A DNA stretch of 64,000 nt, taken from positions 1 to 64,000 of the forward strand of contig JAQWSU010000009.1 of NCBI GenBank assembly GCA_029243025.1, read 5' to 3'. How positions within the stretch are numbered: the first letter of the stretch is position 1; every line of letters begins with the position of its first letter. Source of the DNA: Pirellulaceae bacterium (GTDB lineage: Bacteria; Planctomycetota; Planctomycetia; Pirellulales; Pirellulaceae). Below the pieces are notes generated by a model. It worked only from the letters and a program-made list of their open reading frames with translations. It did no database searches and was not told the DNA's origin. The position numbers and the translations under genes were made by a program. Shown here in pieces: positions 35,265 to 42,892 of the stretch.

Positions 35265-36167
35265 ATGGTCTCTTCGAATGGTCGAAATGACGAACAGCCC
35301 TTGGATGATTTGCACGAGTGGGAAGATGACTTGTTGCGAAGATATCCTGAGCCAGAGCAGGTGGGGAAATCATCGCAGTTCACAAACGCTGAGAAAAAAC
35401 AGAACGAGTTTCGTGATTATGAAAAAGAGGCACGTCATTCGGTGCGTGAATTCTATCGATTGAATCACCTTTATCAAACGGTTGATTTCGTCCGAGCCAA
35501 GCGGGAGGAATTTCTCTCGCTCAATCAGCGACGGATGGGGGTGTGGAAGGGCTTGGAGTATCTGAACACGCTTGTTGATGACAGTGATCCAGATACCGAC
35601 CTGTCCCAGATTCAGCATTTATTACAAACATCAGAGGCGATTCGCGCCGATGGACACCCACGCTGGTTCATTCTGGCCGGATTGATTCACGATTTGGGAA
35701 AAGTACTTTGTTTGTGGGATGAACCACAATGGGCGGTTGTGGGGGATACATTTCCAGTCGGCTGCAAGTTTTCCGAAAAGATCGTTTACTCCGAATTCTT
35801 CCAAGATAATCCTGATTACCAAAATGAAGAATACCAATCGGAGTTTGGGATCTATGAAGCTGGCTGTGGATTTGAGAATTTGCTGATGTCGTGGGGGCAC
35901 GACGAATATATTTATCACGTCACGAAAGCTTATTTGCCCACCGAAGCTCAGTATATCTTGCGTTATCATTCGTTTTATTCAGCTCATCGCGAGGGTGAAT
36001 ACGGCCGGTTCATGAATGAACAGGATCGGGAATACTTCCATTGGGTGAAGGAATTTAACCCTTACGATCTCTACACCAAGAGCACCGAGCCTCCGAATGT
36101 CGAGCAGCTGAAACCCTACTATCAAGATTTGATCGGCGAGTTTTTTCCAGCCGATATCGCTTGGTAG
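35265..36167 (+). CDS. miox: myo-Inositol oxygenase (MIOX)
   Basis: 300 residues from ATG 35265 (AGGAA 6 bases upstream; a TTG at 35220 would be the only longer start). MIOX is a diiron oxygenase that cleaves myo-inositol with O2 to D-glucuronate. The six iron ligands of the animal enzyme can all be placed: H118 ([10 protein letters not shown]), H142-D143 (AGLIHDLGK), H212 (SWGHDEYIY), H235 (RYHSFYSAH) and D268 (NPYDLYTKS). Length and the FREFY/FLSLN-type blocks ([16 protein letters not shown]) also fit. The first TRAP transporter gene follows directly. MIOX is well known in eukaryotes and scattered in bacteria, so horizontal origin is possible. Confidence 0.95.
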   Translation: MVSSNGRNDEQPLDDLHEWEDDLLRRYPEPEQVGKSSQFTNAEKKQNEFRDYEKEARHSVREFYRLNHLYQTVDFVRAKREEFLSLNQRRMGVWKGLEYLNTLVDDSDPDTDLSQIQHLLQTSEAIRADGHPRWFILAGLIHDLGKVLCLWDEPQWAVVGDTFPVGCKFSEKIVYSEFFQDNPDYQNEEYQSEFGIYEAGCGFENLLMSWGHDEYIYHVTKAYLPTEAQYILRYHSFYSAHREGEYGRFMNEQDREYFHWVKEFNPYDLYTKSTEPPNVEQLKPYYQDLIGEFFPADIAW

Positions 36168-36191
36168 ATGAACGGAATTGAAAGGTGCCGC

Positions 36192-37187
36192 ATGTTGCGG
36201 ATGCAACGTTTGTTTTTTGTGCTGGGATGCTTGCTGTTGCTTCCAGCCTGTGAACGTGCGGATCGACCCTTGGTGTTTGCCTATTCGAATGAGCAGCCGA
36301 TTGGATCCTTGCGGAGTCAGTCGATGCTTTTTTTCAAGGAGCAACTTGAACAACAAACGGACGGACGTATTCAGGTTGAGCTGTATTTTGGTGGAGTGCT
36401 GGGTACCGAGCGAGAATTGATGGACCTTGTGGCAACCGGCGCGCTGCAGGGAACTCGAGGTGGATTCTTTGCAGACGCAAATCCAAAATACATGTTGCTG
36501 ACTCTGCCGTTTCTCGTGGATGGTTGGGACCAAGCCATCACTCTCGTCAATAGCGACTTCATGAAAGAGTTGAACCAAGGTGCAAGGGAACGCGGTTGGC
36601 ACATCCCTGCTACCGGTATCTCGCAAGGCTTTCGCGCACACACCAACAATGTGAGGCCAATTACCCATCCCGATGATTTGGCTGGACTCAAAATGCGAGT
36701 GCCTCCGCAAGAAGTATTTGTCCAGACAGCTCTGGCTTTTGGTGCGAACCCTCAAGAAATTCCCGCGGTAGAAATCTACCAAGCCTTGCAGATGGGTGTG
36801 GTCGATGGACAGGATAATCCACCGTCGAACATTTGGGATTACAAAGTGTTTGAAGTCTCAAAGTTTATGACCATTACCAACTATGCCACAGGCCCCGACC
36901 CCATGCTGGTGAATCTTGATTGGTATGAGTCTTTACCTACTGACTTGCAGCAGATATTTGATCGCGTGGCTCGTGAAGCAATCGCCTACAGCGATCAACT
37001 CAATCGAAAGCAAGAGGAAGAATTCATCAATAAGCTTTCCCAGAAACTGGCGGTTAATCAAGTAGCGGGGTCGGAGCTATTGCCATTTCGAGAAGCGGTT
37101 AAACCGGTTTATGATTACTACGTTCAAAAAGGAGATTTGACGTGGGAAGAAGTCGAAAGAGCAAGGCAAGCTGCCCGCGGTGAATGA
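36192..37187 (+). CDS. dctP: TRAP transporter substrate-binding lipoprotein (DctP)
   Basis: 331 residues from ATG 36192, which has AAAGGTG just upstream; an ATG at 36168, abutting the MIOX stop, would add 8 residues. The signal ends in a lipobox (LLLLPAC), so the protein is membrane-anchored by lipid. DctP features: VFAYSNEQPIGSLRSQS, GGVLGTERELMDLVATG, LAGLKMRVPPQEVFVQ with the family's conserved Arg, and EIYQALQMGVVDGQDNPP. It delivers an organic acid or polyol-type solute to DctQM. Its place behind MIOX makes glucuronate or a related sugar acid, or inositol itself, the likely ligand (inference). Confidence 0.93.
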   Translation: MLRMQRLFFVLGCLLLLPACERADRPLVFAYSNEQPIGSLRSQSMLFFKEQLEQQTDGRIQVELYFGGVLGTERELMDLVATGALQGTRGGFFADANPKYMLLTLPFLVDGWDQAITLVNSDFMKELNQGARERGWHIPATGISQGFRAHTNNVRPITHPDDLAGLKMRVPPQEVFVQTALAFGANPQEIPAVEIYQALQMGVVDGQDNPPSNIWDYKVFEVSKFMTITNYATGPDPMLVNLDWYESLPTDLQQIFDRVAREAIAYSDQLNRKQEEEFINKLSQKLAVNQVAGSELLPFREAVKPVYDYYVQKGDLTWEEVERARQAARGE

Positions 37188-37690
37188 TGAATAATTTTGA
37201 GTCTTTACTGACGAAGATCCTCGAGTTTGTGCTTGCACTTGGCTTGTTGGCGATTGCCTTGATTATCGTGACGCTGGTGGTTCTTCGTTATGCCTTCAAC
37301 TCCTCAATTACCGGCGCGAATGAAACGATTACCATTTTGTTTGTCTACACGACTGCAATCGGCGCAGCGGTGGCAATCGGTCAACGAGAACATATTTCGA
37401 TATCGGCTGTGGTCGATAGGCTGCCGATTCGCACGCAGCGATTCATCGATGGGGGGACGCTGGTTTGTATCGCTGTTCTCAACGCAACGCTTGTTGTTTT
37501 GAGCATTCGTTGGATCTATTTCACCGGCCATTTCTTGATGCCCGCCACGGGACTGCCGAGGATTGTTGCCCAGCTTTGCCTTCCAATCGGTTGTGGTCTT
37601 GCCGTGTTCTATTGCATCACTCGACTGGTGCAATTGTTGACGGATGACTCCAAGTCGCGGGGAACGAATTCCGAACGAGGCACCCAATGA
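37184..37690 (+). CDS. dctQ: TRAP transporter small permease (DctQ)
   Basis: 168 residues with four predicted membrane helices (LGLLAIALIIVTLVVLRYAF, ITILFVYTTAIGAAVAIG, VCIAVLNATLVVLSI, IVAQLCLPIGCGLAVFY). The conserved GREHI-like block is QREHISISAVVDRLP. Start overlaps the DctP stop (ATGATGA), and its stop overlaps the DctM start (ATGA), so the three are translated together. It forms the membrane complex with DctM, driven by a sodium gradient (family knowledge). Confidence 0.93.
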   Translation: MMNNFESLLTKILEFVLALGLLAIALIIVTLVVLRYAFNSSITGANETITILFVYTTAIGAAVAIGQREHISISAVVDRLPIRTQRFIDGGTLVCIAVLNATLVVLSIRWIYFTGHFLMPATGLPRIVAQLCLPIGCGLAVFYCITRLVQLLTDDSKSRGTNSERGTQ

Positions 37691-38964
37691 CACTGTTGTT
37701 GGTTAGTTTTGCCGCCTGCCTGATTGTCGGAATCCCAATTGCCTATTCACTTGGTCTTGCAACACTTGTCTACTTTGTGGTGTTACGGCCAGAGTTGATG
37801 ATTGTGTTACCTCAGCGATTTTATGCCGGCATGGATGCCTATGCACTGATCGCCTTGCCCTTGTTCATTCTGATGGGCCAACTGATGAATGCTGGGGGGA
37901 TTACGACGCGTCTGATCAGTTTTTGTCTGATGTTCGTGGGGCGTTTTCGAGGAGGACTTGGGCTTGTTAACGTTGCGGCAAGTATGTTGTTCGGGGGGAT
38001 CTCCGGTTCATCCGCTTCCGACACGGCCTCGATCGGTTCGGTGCTGATACCGGAGATGGAACAACGTGGTTATCCGAAGGGGTTTGCTGCTGGAATCACC
38101 GTGGCTTCATCGACCATGGGAATGATTATTCCCCCAAGTATCCCGATGGTTATTTTTGCTGTCACCGCGCAGCAATCCGTCGGGAAGTTGTTTCTTGGGG
38201 GCCTCGTTCCCGGCCTATTGGTCGGCCTATTTCAGCTGCTTCTCGTCTCGGTGGTTTCCGTCCGACAGAATTATCCCACCGAGCAACGGACTTACTCCGG
38301 AAGGCAAATCGCCAGCGAAGTCTTGCGAAGCATTTACGTGTTAATCATGCCCCTGTTTGTCGTTGGAGCTGTGGTTGGCGGGATTGCAACAGCAACCGAA
38401 TCGGCAGGGCTAGGTGTCCTTTACGCAACAGGAGTCGGGTTCGCCGTGACGCGCCATTTGACCCTGTCTCGGTTTTACAGTGCCTTGCGATCATCCATTT
38501 TGACAAGTGCGAAAATTATGATGATTATCGCGCTGAGTCAAGTTTTCATTTGGGTATTAGCTTATGAACGCGTCCCAGAGACCGTTGCCGCTGCTGTGAC
38601 CGGATTGGGTTTGTCACCCACCCTGATGATGTTGATGATCGGACTGATGATTCTTGCCGCCGGAACGTTCGTCGATGTCAGCCCTGCGATTCTGCTGCTG
38701 ACGCCAGTCTTCCTGCCGGCAGTCGAACAAAACGGTATTTCACCGATCTTATTTGGAGTTGTCTTGGTGTCGGGATTGGCGGTGGGAGCCTGCACGCCGC
38801 CGGTTGGTAATTGTTTGAATGTATGTTCGGCGGTCTCGGGATTACGTATCGGTGTGATATTTCGGAACGCGAGTCCCTTTTTGTTAGCCAATGTTCTGGT
38901 CTTGGTGCTGATCATTTTGGTACCACAACTCGTGTTGTGGATTCCGAATTATCTAATGGATTAG
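37687..38964 (+). CDS. dctM: TRAP transporter large permease (DctM)
   Basis: 425 residues, about 12 membrane helices. Family blocks are clear: FILMGQLMNAGGITTRLI, FGGISGSSASDTASIGSVLIP, GFAAGITVASSTMGMIIPPS and GTFVDVSPAILLLTPVFLP near the end. This is the transport channel of the complex. It is the last gene of the MIOX-DctPQM unit; a weak hairpin with a T-run follows about 140 bases later. Confidence 0.95.
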   Translation: MTLLLVSFAACLIVGIPIAYSLGLATLVYFVVLRPELMIVLPQRFYAGMDAYALIALPLFILMGQLMNAGGITTRLISFCLMFVGRFRGGLGLVNVAASMLFGGISGSSASDTASIGSVLIPEMEQRGYPKGFAAGITVASSTMGMIIPPSIPMVIFAVTAQQSVGKLFLGGLVPGLLVGLFQLLLVSVVSVRQNYPTEQRTYSGRQIASEVLRSIYVLIMPLFVVGAVVGGIATATESAGLGVLYATGVGFAVTRHLTLSRFYSALRSSILTSAKIMMIIALSQVFIWVLAYERVPETVAAAVTGLGLSPTLMMLMIGLMILAAGTFVDVSPAILLLTPVFLPAVEQNGISPILFGVVLVSGLAVGACTPPVGNCLNVCSAVSGLRIGVIFRNASPFLLANVLVLVLIILVPQLVLWIPNYLMD

Positions 38965-39564
38965 AGCATGTCCGTGATTTACCGAACCATCGATTGGATA
39001 CTTGATCAAAGCCATGCCGATTTTTCGTTCGGCGCTGACTGGATCGGCGACCCGCGGGGCGCAACTGCTCGGGGAGGCGTGCTCTGTCTGATGCTGATCG
39101 TGTTTAAGCCGTTTCGTCGAGGTTCGGCTTTTCTGCCGATGAAAAAAATGAAATATTTTTCGCCGTCTTTTTTAAGCGTTCACTGATTTGAGACTCGATT
39201 TCAGCTAACACCACCGAATCAACCGTTCGGCTAGGATGCTTGTCGAAGTGTTCTATTCTGCGAGTCATTGCGCACAACACACAGGAAGTTGAGTAAATCC
39301 GATCTCCATTGAAAGAGCCTCAATGACCTAGCTGAGACGATCACTCAATATCTCAATTGGTTTCGGCAGACGTGACTCGATTCTTTGGCCTCGGAGTGCG
39401 TGAACCCGGATCGTAGCCAACCACAGGTTGTCCTGTAGCCACATTGTGGGTCAGCCGATACACTCAAGACGATAGCGAGTTGTCTGTAATTAATAATGAC
39501 GTTTGCCAGCAAGTAGTGGATTTGCCTGTAACCGTCTGAATAAGCAGTCGAGAGGAGAAACGTG
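38965..39564. other. 600-base intergenic region before bfr
   Basis: No convincing gene. It contains the weak hairpin at 39106-39134 and two stretches that look like degenerate Fur-box sequence: TGAGACTCGATTTCA at 39189-39203 and TGAGACGATCACTCA at 39333-39347. Both recall the better site at the Bfd-like gene. The bfr ribosome site (AGAGGAGA) ends the region. Confidence 0.5.
39106..39134 (+). terminator. Weak hairpin with T-run after DctM
   Basis: AAGCCG (39106-39111) pairs with CGGCTT (39125-39130) across a 13-base loop and is followed by TTCT, so four T in a row span the stem end. It is about 140 bases after the stop codon, hence only tentative. Confidence 0.35.
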
Positions 39565-40047
39565 ATGAAAGGTAGTGAAAAAGTTGTCGAGGCATTGAAC
39601 GCTGGTCTAACGATCGAACTTACCGCGATCAACTTATACTTCATTAGTTCCAAGATGTGTAAAGATTGGGGGCTTCACAAATTGGCAAAACATTTCTACG
39701 ACGAATCGATCGAAGAGATGCAGCACGCCGAACGAGTGATTGATCGAATTCTGTTTCTTGACGGAGTACCAGAAATCGCTCGCTATGGCGTGATCAACGT
39801 GGGGGCAACCCCAGAAGAGCAGATTGAGAATTCGTTGAAGCTGGAGACGATGGGAGTCAGCACCTACAACGACGCGATTCAACTTGCGATTTCCGAAAAG
39901 GATGCGGGAAGCAAAGACCTCATGGAAGCAATGGTCGTTGAGTCCGAAGAAAGTATTGACTGGTGCGAGTCGCAACTTGACCTGATCAAGCGAGTTGGAA
40001 TCCAACACTACTTGGCCCAACAAATGGGAGAAGCGACCCAAGGGTAG
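39565..40047 (+). CDS. bfr: Bacterioferritin, haem-type subunit lacking two diiron ligands
   Basis: 160 residues; ATG 39565 has AGAGGAGA upstream (a GTG one codon earlier is less likely). It aligns without gaps to E. coli Bfr numbering. The haem ligand M52 is present (EEMQHAE), as are ferroxidase residues E18, E51, H54 and E94. However, the region equivalent to E127 and H130 reads ESEESIDW: positions 127 and 130 are both Ser. The catalytic diiron site should therefore be impaired. In some bacteria Bfr is built from a haem-binding and a ferroxidase subunit; this looks like the former. No second subunit gene is in the window. It stores iron in the cytoplasm, with the convergent Bfd-like protein as likely electron partner. 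Confidence 0.92.
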   Translation: MKGSEKVVEALNAGLTIELTAINLYFISSKMCKDWGLHKLAKHFYDESIEEMQHAERVIDRILFLDGVPEIARYGVINVGATPEEQIENSLKLETMGVSTYNDAIQLAISEKDAGSKDLMEAMVVESEESIDWCESQLDLIKRVGIQHYLAQQMGEATQG

Positions 40048-40092
40048 TTTGTTCGCTACTTCGAGACGCTGCGATGACATGCCAATCTATCT

Positions 40093-40252
40093 GATCGGCG
40101 CAGGGTGATCGGAGCAGGGTGATCGGCGCAGGGTGATCGGCGCAGGGTGATCGGCGCAGGGTGATCGGCGCAGGGTGATCGGAGCAGGGTGATCGGAGCA
40201 GGGTGATCGGAGCAGGGTGATCGGAGCAGGGTGATCGGAGCAGGGTGATCGG
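40093..40252. repeat. 14-bp tandem array, 11 full copies
   Basis: Units of GATCGGCGCAGGGT or GATCGGAGCAGGGT run head to tail from 40093 to 40246, followed by a partial GATCGG. The order of the two variants is C-A-C-C-C-C-A-A-A-A-A (the base at position 7). The blocks of identical variants show that copies spread by duplication of neighbours. It lies between the convergent bfr and Bfd-like genes and is noncoding. It may vary in number between strains. Confidence 0.97.
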
Positions 40253-40319
40253 GAGCTATGAGTCGCTGACCTTGGGCGAACAGAGGCGAGCGTTCGGCGA
40301 TGCCGTCCGCACGTCAGAC

Positions 40320-40604
40320 TCAAGCAACCTTGCAATCGCAGCATTGGGCGTTAAAGCCACAACTGTTGCAAGTCTGAAAAACACTACAGACCGGACGTTC
40401 ACCGGCGAGCATTCGTTTGATTCGGCATTGGCAGCCATGACAGCCACCGCCCGCATTGGTTTGCTGCCTGATTTCCCCGAGGCTCGTGGCTCCGTAAAGC
40501 TCGATCGCTTCACGTATTTTTGACTCTCGAACTCGAAAACAATGACAAACGACCGGATTTGTTTCCTGGTCGGTTCGTTGGGTTTGGAGTTTCGCGCTGG
40601 ACAT
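40320..40604 (-). CDS. bfd: Bfd-like [2Fe-2S] bacterioferritin-associated protein
   Basis: 94 residues from ATG 40604 (MSSAKLQTQRTD). The frame is open further upstream, but that part has low-complexity, unprotein-like sequence. The Bfd/Fer2-BFD domain is clear: VCHCFRVRESKIREAI gives CxC, and TNAGGGCHGCQCRIK gives CxxC for the [2Fe-2S] cluster. A second Cys group near the C-terminus (CSVFQTCNSCGFNAQCCDC) is unusual for plain Bfd and might bind another cluster or metal. Bfd donates electrons for iron release from bacterioferritin; bfr lies convergent to it. A Fur-box-like palindrome sits just upstream of the start. Confidence 0.8.
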   Translation of the reverse strand: MSSAKLQTQRTDQETNPVVCHCFRVRESKIREAIELYGATSLGEIRQQTNAGGGCHGCQCRIKRMLAGERPVCSVFQTCNSCGFNAQCCDCKVA

Positions 40605-41146
40605 GGGTGACTGCCTGTGAGATTGAGTCTCAATAACGACTTCCTTTAGTATGTGGCTTCGGGGTACGGATGTCAAGCCTTGATGGGGAACGATCGCTTT
40701 CTTCGGAGCGTCTGGGGGGTGTGTTGCCAACCAGCCGAATCGCGACCCTTCCGGCGTCCGTTGGTAGGGTCGGGCAGGCCTGGGTTTTATCTGCAAAGAA
40801 TCCTTGCGCTTGTTTCGCGCGGTGGTGGGCCGTTTTGAGCGGATTCTTGCCCGCACCTCGCTCCCTCGATTACAGCCAAGCCTTCGTCCATCACTTTCCC
40901 GCCGTTTTGTGATCAACGGGAGCAGTCGATGGGACTTGGACGCTGATGTTTCAGCTACTTGTCAGATCGTGTCCTCAAACAGCCAAATTGGCATAATTTC
41001 CACAATTGGTGAGTGCATTCCAAACAGTCCATGTCGTTTGCTTGGTGCAGTTGTTAGGATACAAACAGTAGCGATTTGCAACGAAGAACTGGATCGGCGA
41101 GCCCTAATACCACAGGGCCTTTTGAGAATCACTTGGGAGAGACTAC
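40605..41146. other. Intergenic, promoter side of bfd and of the PEP-CTERM gene
   Basis: 540 bases between two divergent genes. Apart from the Fur-like site, nothing was recognised. A GGGAGAG ribosome site precedes the PEP-CTERM gene. Confidence 0.5.
40618..40632 (-). promoter_or_regulatory. Fur-box-like 7-1-7 palindrome upstream of bfd
   Basis: TGAGACTCAATCTCA on the coding (minus) strand has 7-1-7 symmetry with 6 of 7 pairs matching. It differs at two positions from the common bacterial site TGAGAATCATTCTCA. It lies 14-28 bases before the ATG of the Bfd-like gene, a placement that fits iron-dependent repression by Fur. Confidence 0.5.
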
Positions 41147-42502
41147 ATGAACGTGTTGTCGATGCGTCAATGTTTTGCGTGGGGAGTTTCCTGCTTACTG
41201 CCGCTTTGGGTCCTGCAGGCCGTTTCGGCTGACACGATTTATGAAGCTGCCATCAAGAGCTTGGGGCCGACTTATTTTTATCAGCTGAACGAGCCGAATG
41301 CGGATGGTGGCGTTCACGATAGCATGGGAAACGCGGCACCGGGTGGTTACAACGGTGACTACGATGACGGATTCCCGGAGGCCGGATGTGAAGGGCCTTT
41401 GTTTACAAACGAAGGGCTCGATGGAGACGACGAGTACGAATACGAAGAAGTCGCCATCCCTGGTGTCGGTGGTGAAGATAATTTAGCGCACTGCAGCAAT
41501 AATGAGGGCCATCTCATTCTGGGGCCTTCCGAGAACTACGGCGCCAGTGCGATGACCGTATCGCTCTTTTTTCGGGCCGACTTTGCACAGGGGGGCGACC
41601 GGCTATTCACCAACAACTTGATCGACGAAGAGACGAGTTTCCAAGTCAACGTTGCGAACGAAGGCCTTGTCGTCGCGGTCAATCCGAACGAAGCGGGTGA
41701 ATTTGCTGAGCGAACCTTATTCACGATTGATGATGCTGCTCCCGATCGAGCTTTGATCAAGGCTGAGTATGGTTGGTTTCACGTTGTCGCTTCGACAAGC
41801 GGTGCACCCGACGAACGTGCGGAAAACATTCAGGTGTGGATTAATGGAGAAGATCGCACCGATAATTTGGTGATCACCGAATGGGGTTGGGGTGTCAATA
41901 CGGATGATGCGAAAATTGGCGGTCGGCATGATGACCCCTTGGCAACGACGACGCATTCTGGTGCTCAAGACGAGGTTGCGATCTGGCTCGATCGCGTGCT
42001 GACTGAGGATGAAGTTCAAACCATCTGGAACGCGGCGAAAGGGGACTTCACTCCTGCTAACCCGGGTGATTTTAATGGGGACAGCGTTTTGGATGCAGCG
42101 GATATTGATCTGCTGACGGCCGAAATCGTTGCGGGTAGCAACAGTGCTGAGTTCGATTTGAACGCTGATAATTTAGTCAATGTGGCTGACCATTCCGTTT
42201 GGGTCGAAGACCTGAAGAAAACCTGGCTTGGTGATGCCAACTTGGATGGCATGTTTGATTCAAGCGACTTTGTGGTTGCTTTTCAGGCGGGTCAATATGA
42301 GACCGGGAATCCGGCAGGCTGGGCTGCGGGAGATTGGAATGCGGACCAGTTGTTCGACAGTTCTGATTTTGTCGCAGCGTTTCAAAGTGGCGCTTACGAA
42401 AATGGACCTCGGCCGGCTGCAGCAGCCGTCCCCGAGCCCTCGACGATCGTGCTTTTGGGACTCGCCATGTTGATTGGTTTGCCGAGGCGACGTCGCAGCT
42501 AA
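41147..42502 (+). CDS. LamG + dockerin-like + PEP-CTERM secreted protein
   Basis: 451 residues. The signal peptide ends near VSA (~28), and GGGAGAG lies upstream of the ATG. Residues ~30-300 are a LamG/ConA-like sandwich (MTVSLFFRADFAQ, GWFHVVASTSG, NIQVWINGE, DEVAIWLDRVLTEDE). The dockerin-type Ca-binding repeats follow: GDFNGDSVLDAADIDLL (~306), GDANLDGMFDSSDFV (~364) and GDWNADQLFDSSDFV (~395). The very end is a PEP-CTERM anchor: VPEPST, a hydrophobic helix, then RRRR, so the protein is sorted to the surface or exopolysaccharide by an exosortase-type system. A binding or structural role is likely; no catalytic domain is seen. Confidence 0.9.
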   Translation: MNVLSMRQCFAWGVSCLLPLWVLQAVSADTIYEAAIKSLGPTYFYQLNEPNADGGVHDSMGNAAPGGYNGDYDDGFPEAGCEGPLFTNEGLDGDDEYEYEEVAIPGVGGEDNLAHCSNNEGHLILGPSENYGASAMTVSLFFRADFAQGGDRLFTNNLIDEETSFQVNVANEGLVVAVNPNEAGEFAERTLFTIDDAAPDRALIKAEYGWFHVVASTSGAPDERAENIQVWINGEDRTDNLVITEWGWGVNTDDAKIGGRHDDPLATTTHSGAQDEVAIWLDRVLTEDEVQTIWNAAKGDFTPANPGDFNGDSVLDAADIDLLTAEIVAGSNSAEFDLNADNLVNVADHSVWVEDLKKTWLGDANLDGMFDSSDFVVAFQAGQYETGNPAGWAAGDWNADQLFDSSDFVAAFQSGAYENGPRPAAAAVPEPSTIVLLGLAMLIGLPRRRRS

Positions 42503-42544
42503 AACAGACGCTGAACGGTACGGAAAATCTTAGTATCTCAAGTC

Positions 42545-42578
42545 CGGCTCAATCGACGCAAGTTTGTCGATTGAGCCG
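42545..42578 (+). terminator. Perfect 13-bp hairpin after the PEP-CTERM gene
   Basis: CGGCTCAATCGAC (42545-42557), 8-nt loop, GTCGATTGAGCCG (42566-42578), 43 bases after the stop codon. The stem is perfect but no T-run follows, so it may act as an mRNA 3' end stabiliser or a Rho-assisted terminator. Confidence 0.6.
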
Positions 42579-42892
42579 ATTGGCGTTGCCTGGCTCGTCA
42601 CGGGAGTCTTTCTCGAGGCCATTTGCGTTTTCTCGGCGGATGCCCGTCGTTCAGGCGAGCGAGCTACGCTCGGTTCAGCAGACATGCGGATGGTGTCTCC
42701 CACTTCATTTCAGGCCATAATTCTGCTGGTGACTTGGTGCGTGTCTTGTTGTTGAATTAAATCTTGGAATGAAGGGTCCGCGTGATCAGGGAGTTCTCAG
42801 CCGCAAGACGTGGCGCCGAAAGCTCCAGTTGATGGACTGAAAAGGTTATGATGAGGGTCCATAATCCAATTTTTTAAGCCCTTGAGTGAGCC
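42579..42892. other. Intergenic, nothing recognised
   Basis: About 310 bases between the hairpin and the DUF1592 protein gene, presumably holding its promoter. No RNA gene or repeat was seen. Confidence 0.5.

Noticed and set aside
40093-40252. Tandem array as a CRISPR
   Set aside because: Units are directly adjacent with no spacers, only 14 bp long, and no cas genes are present.
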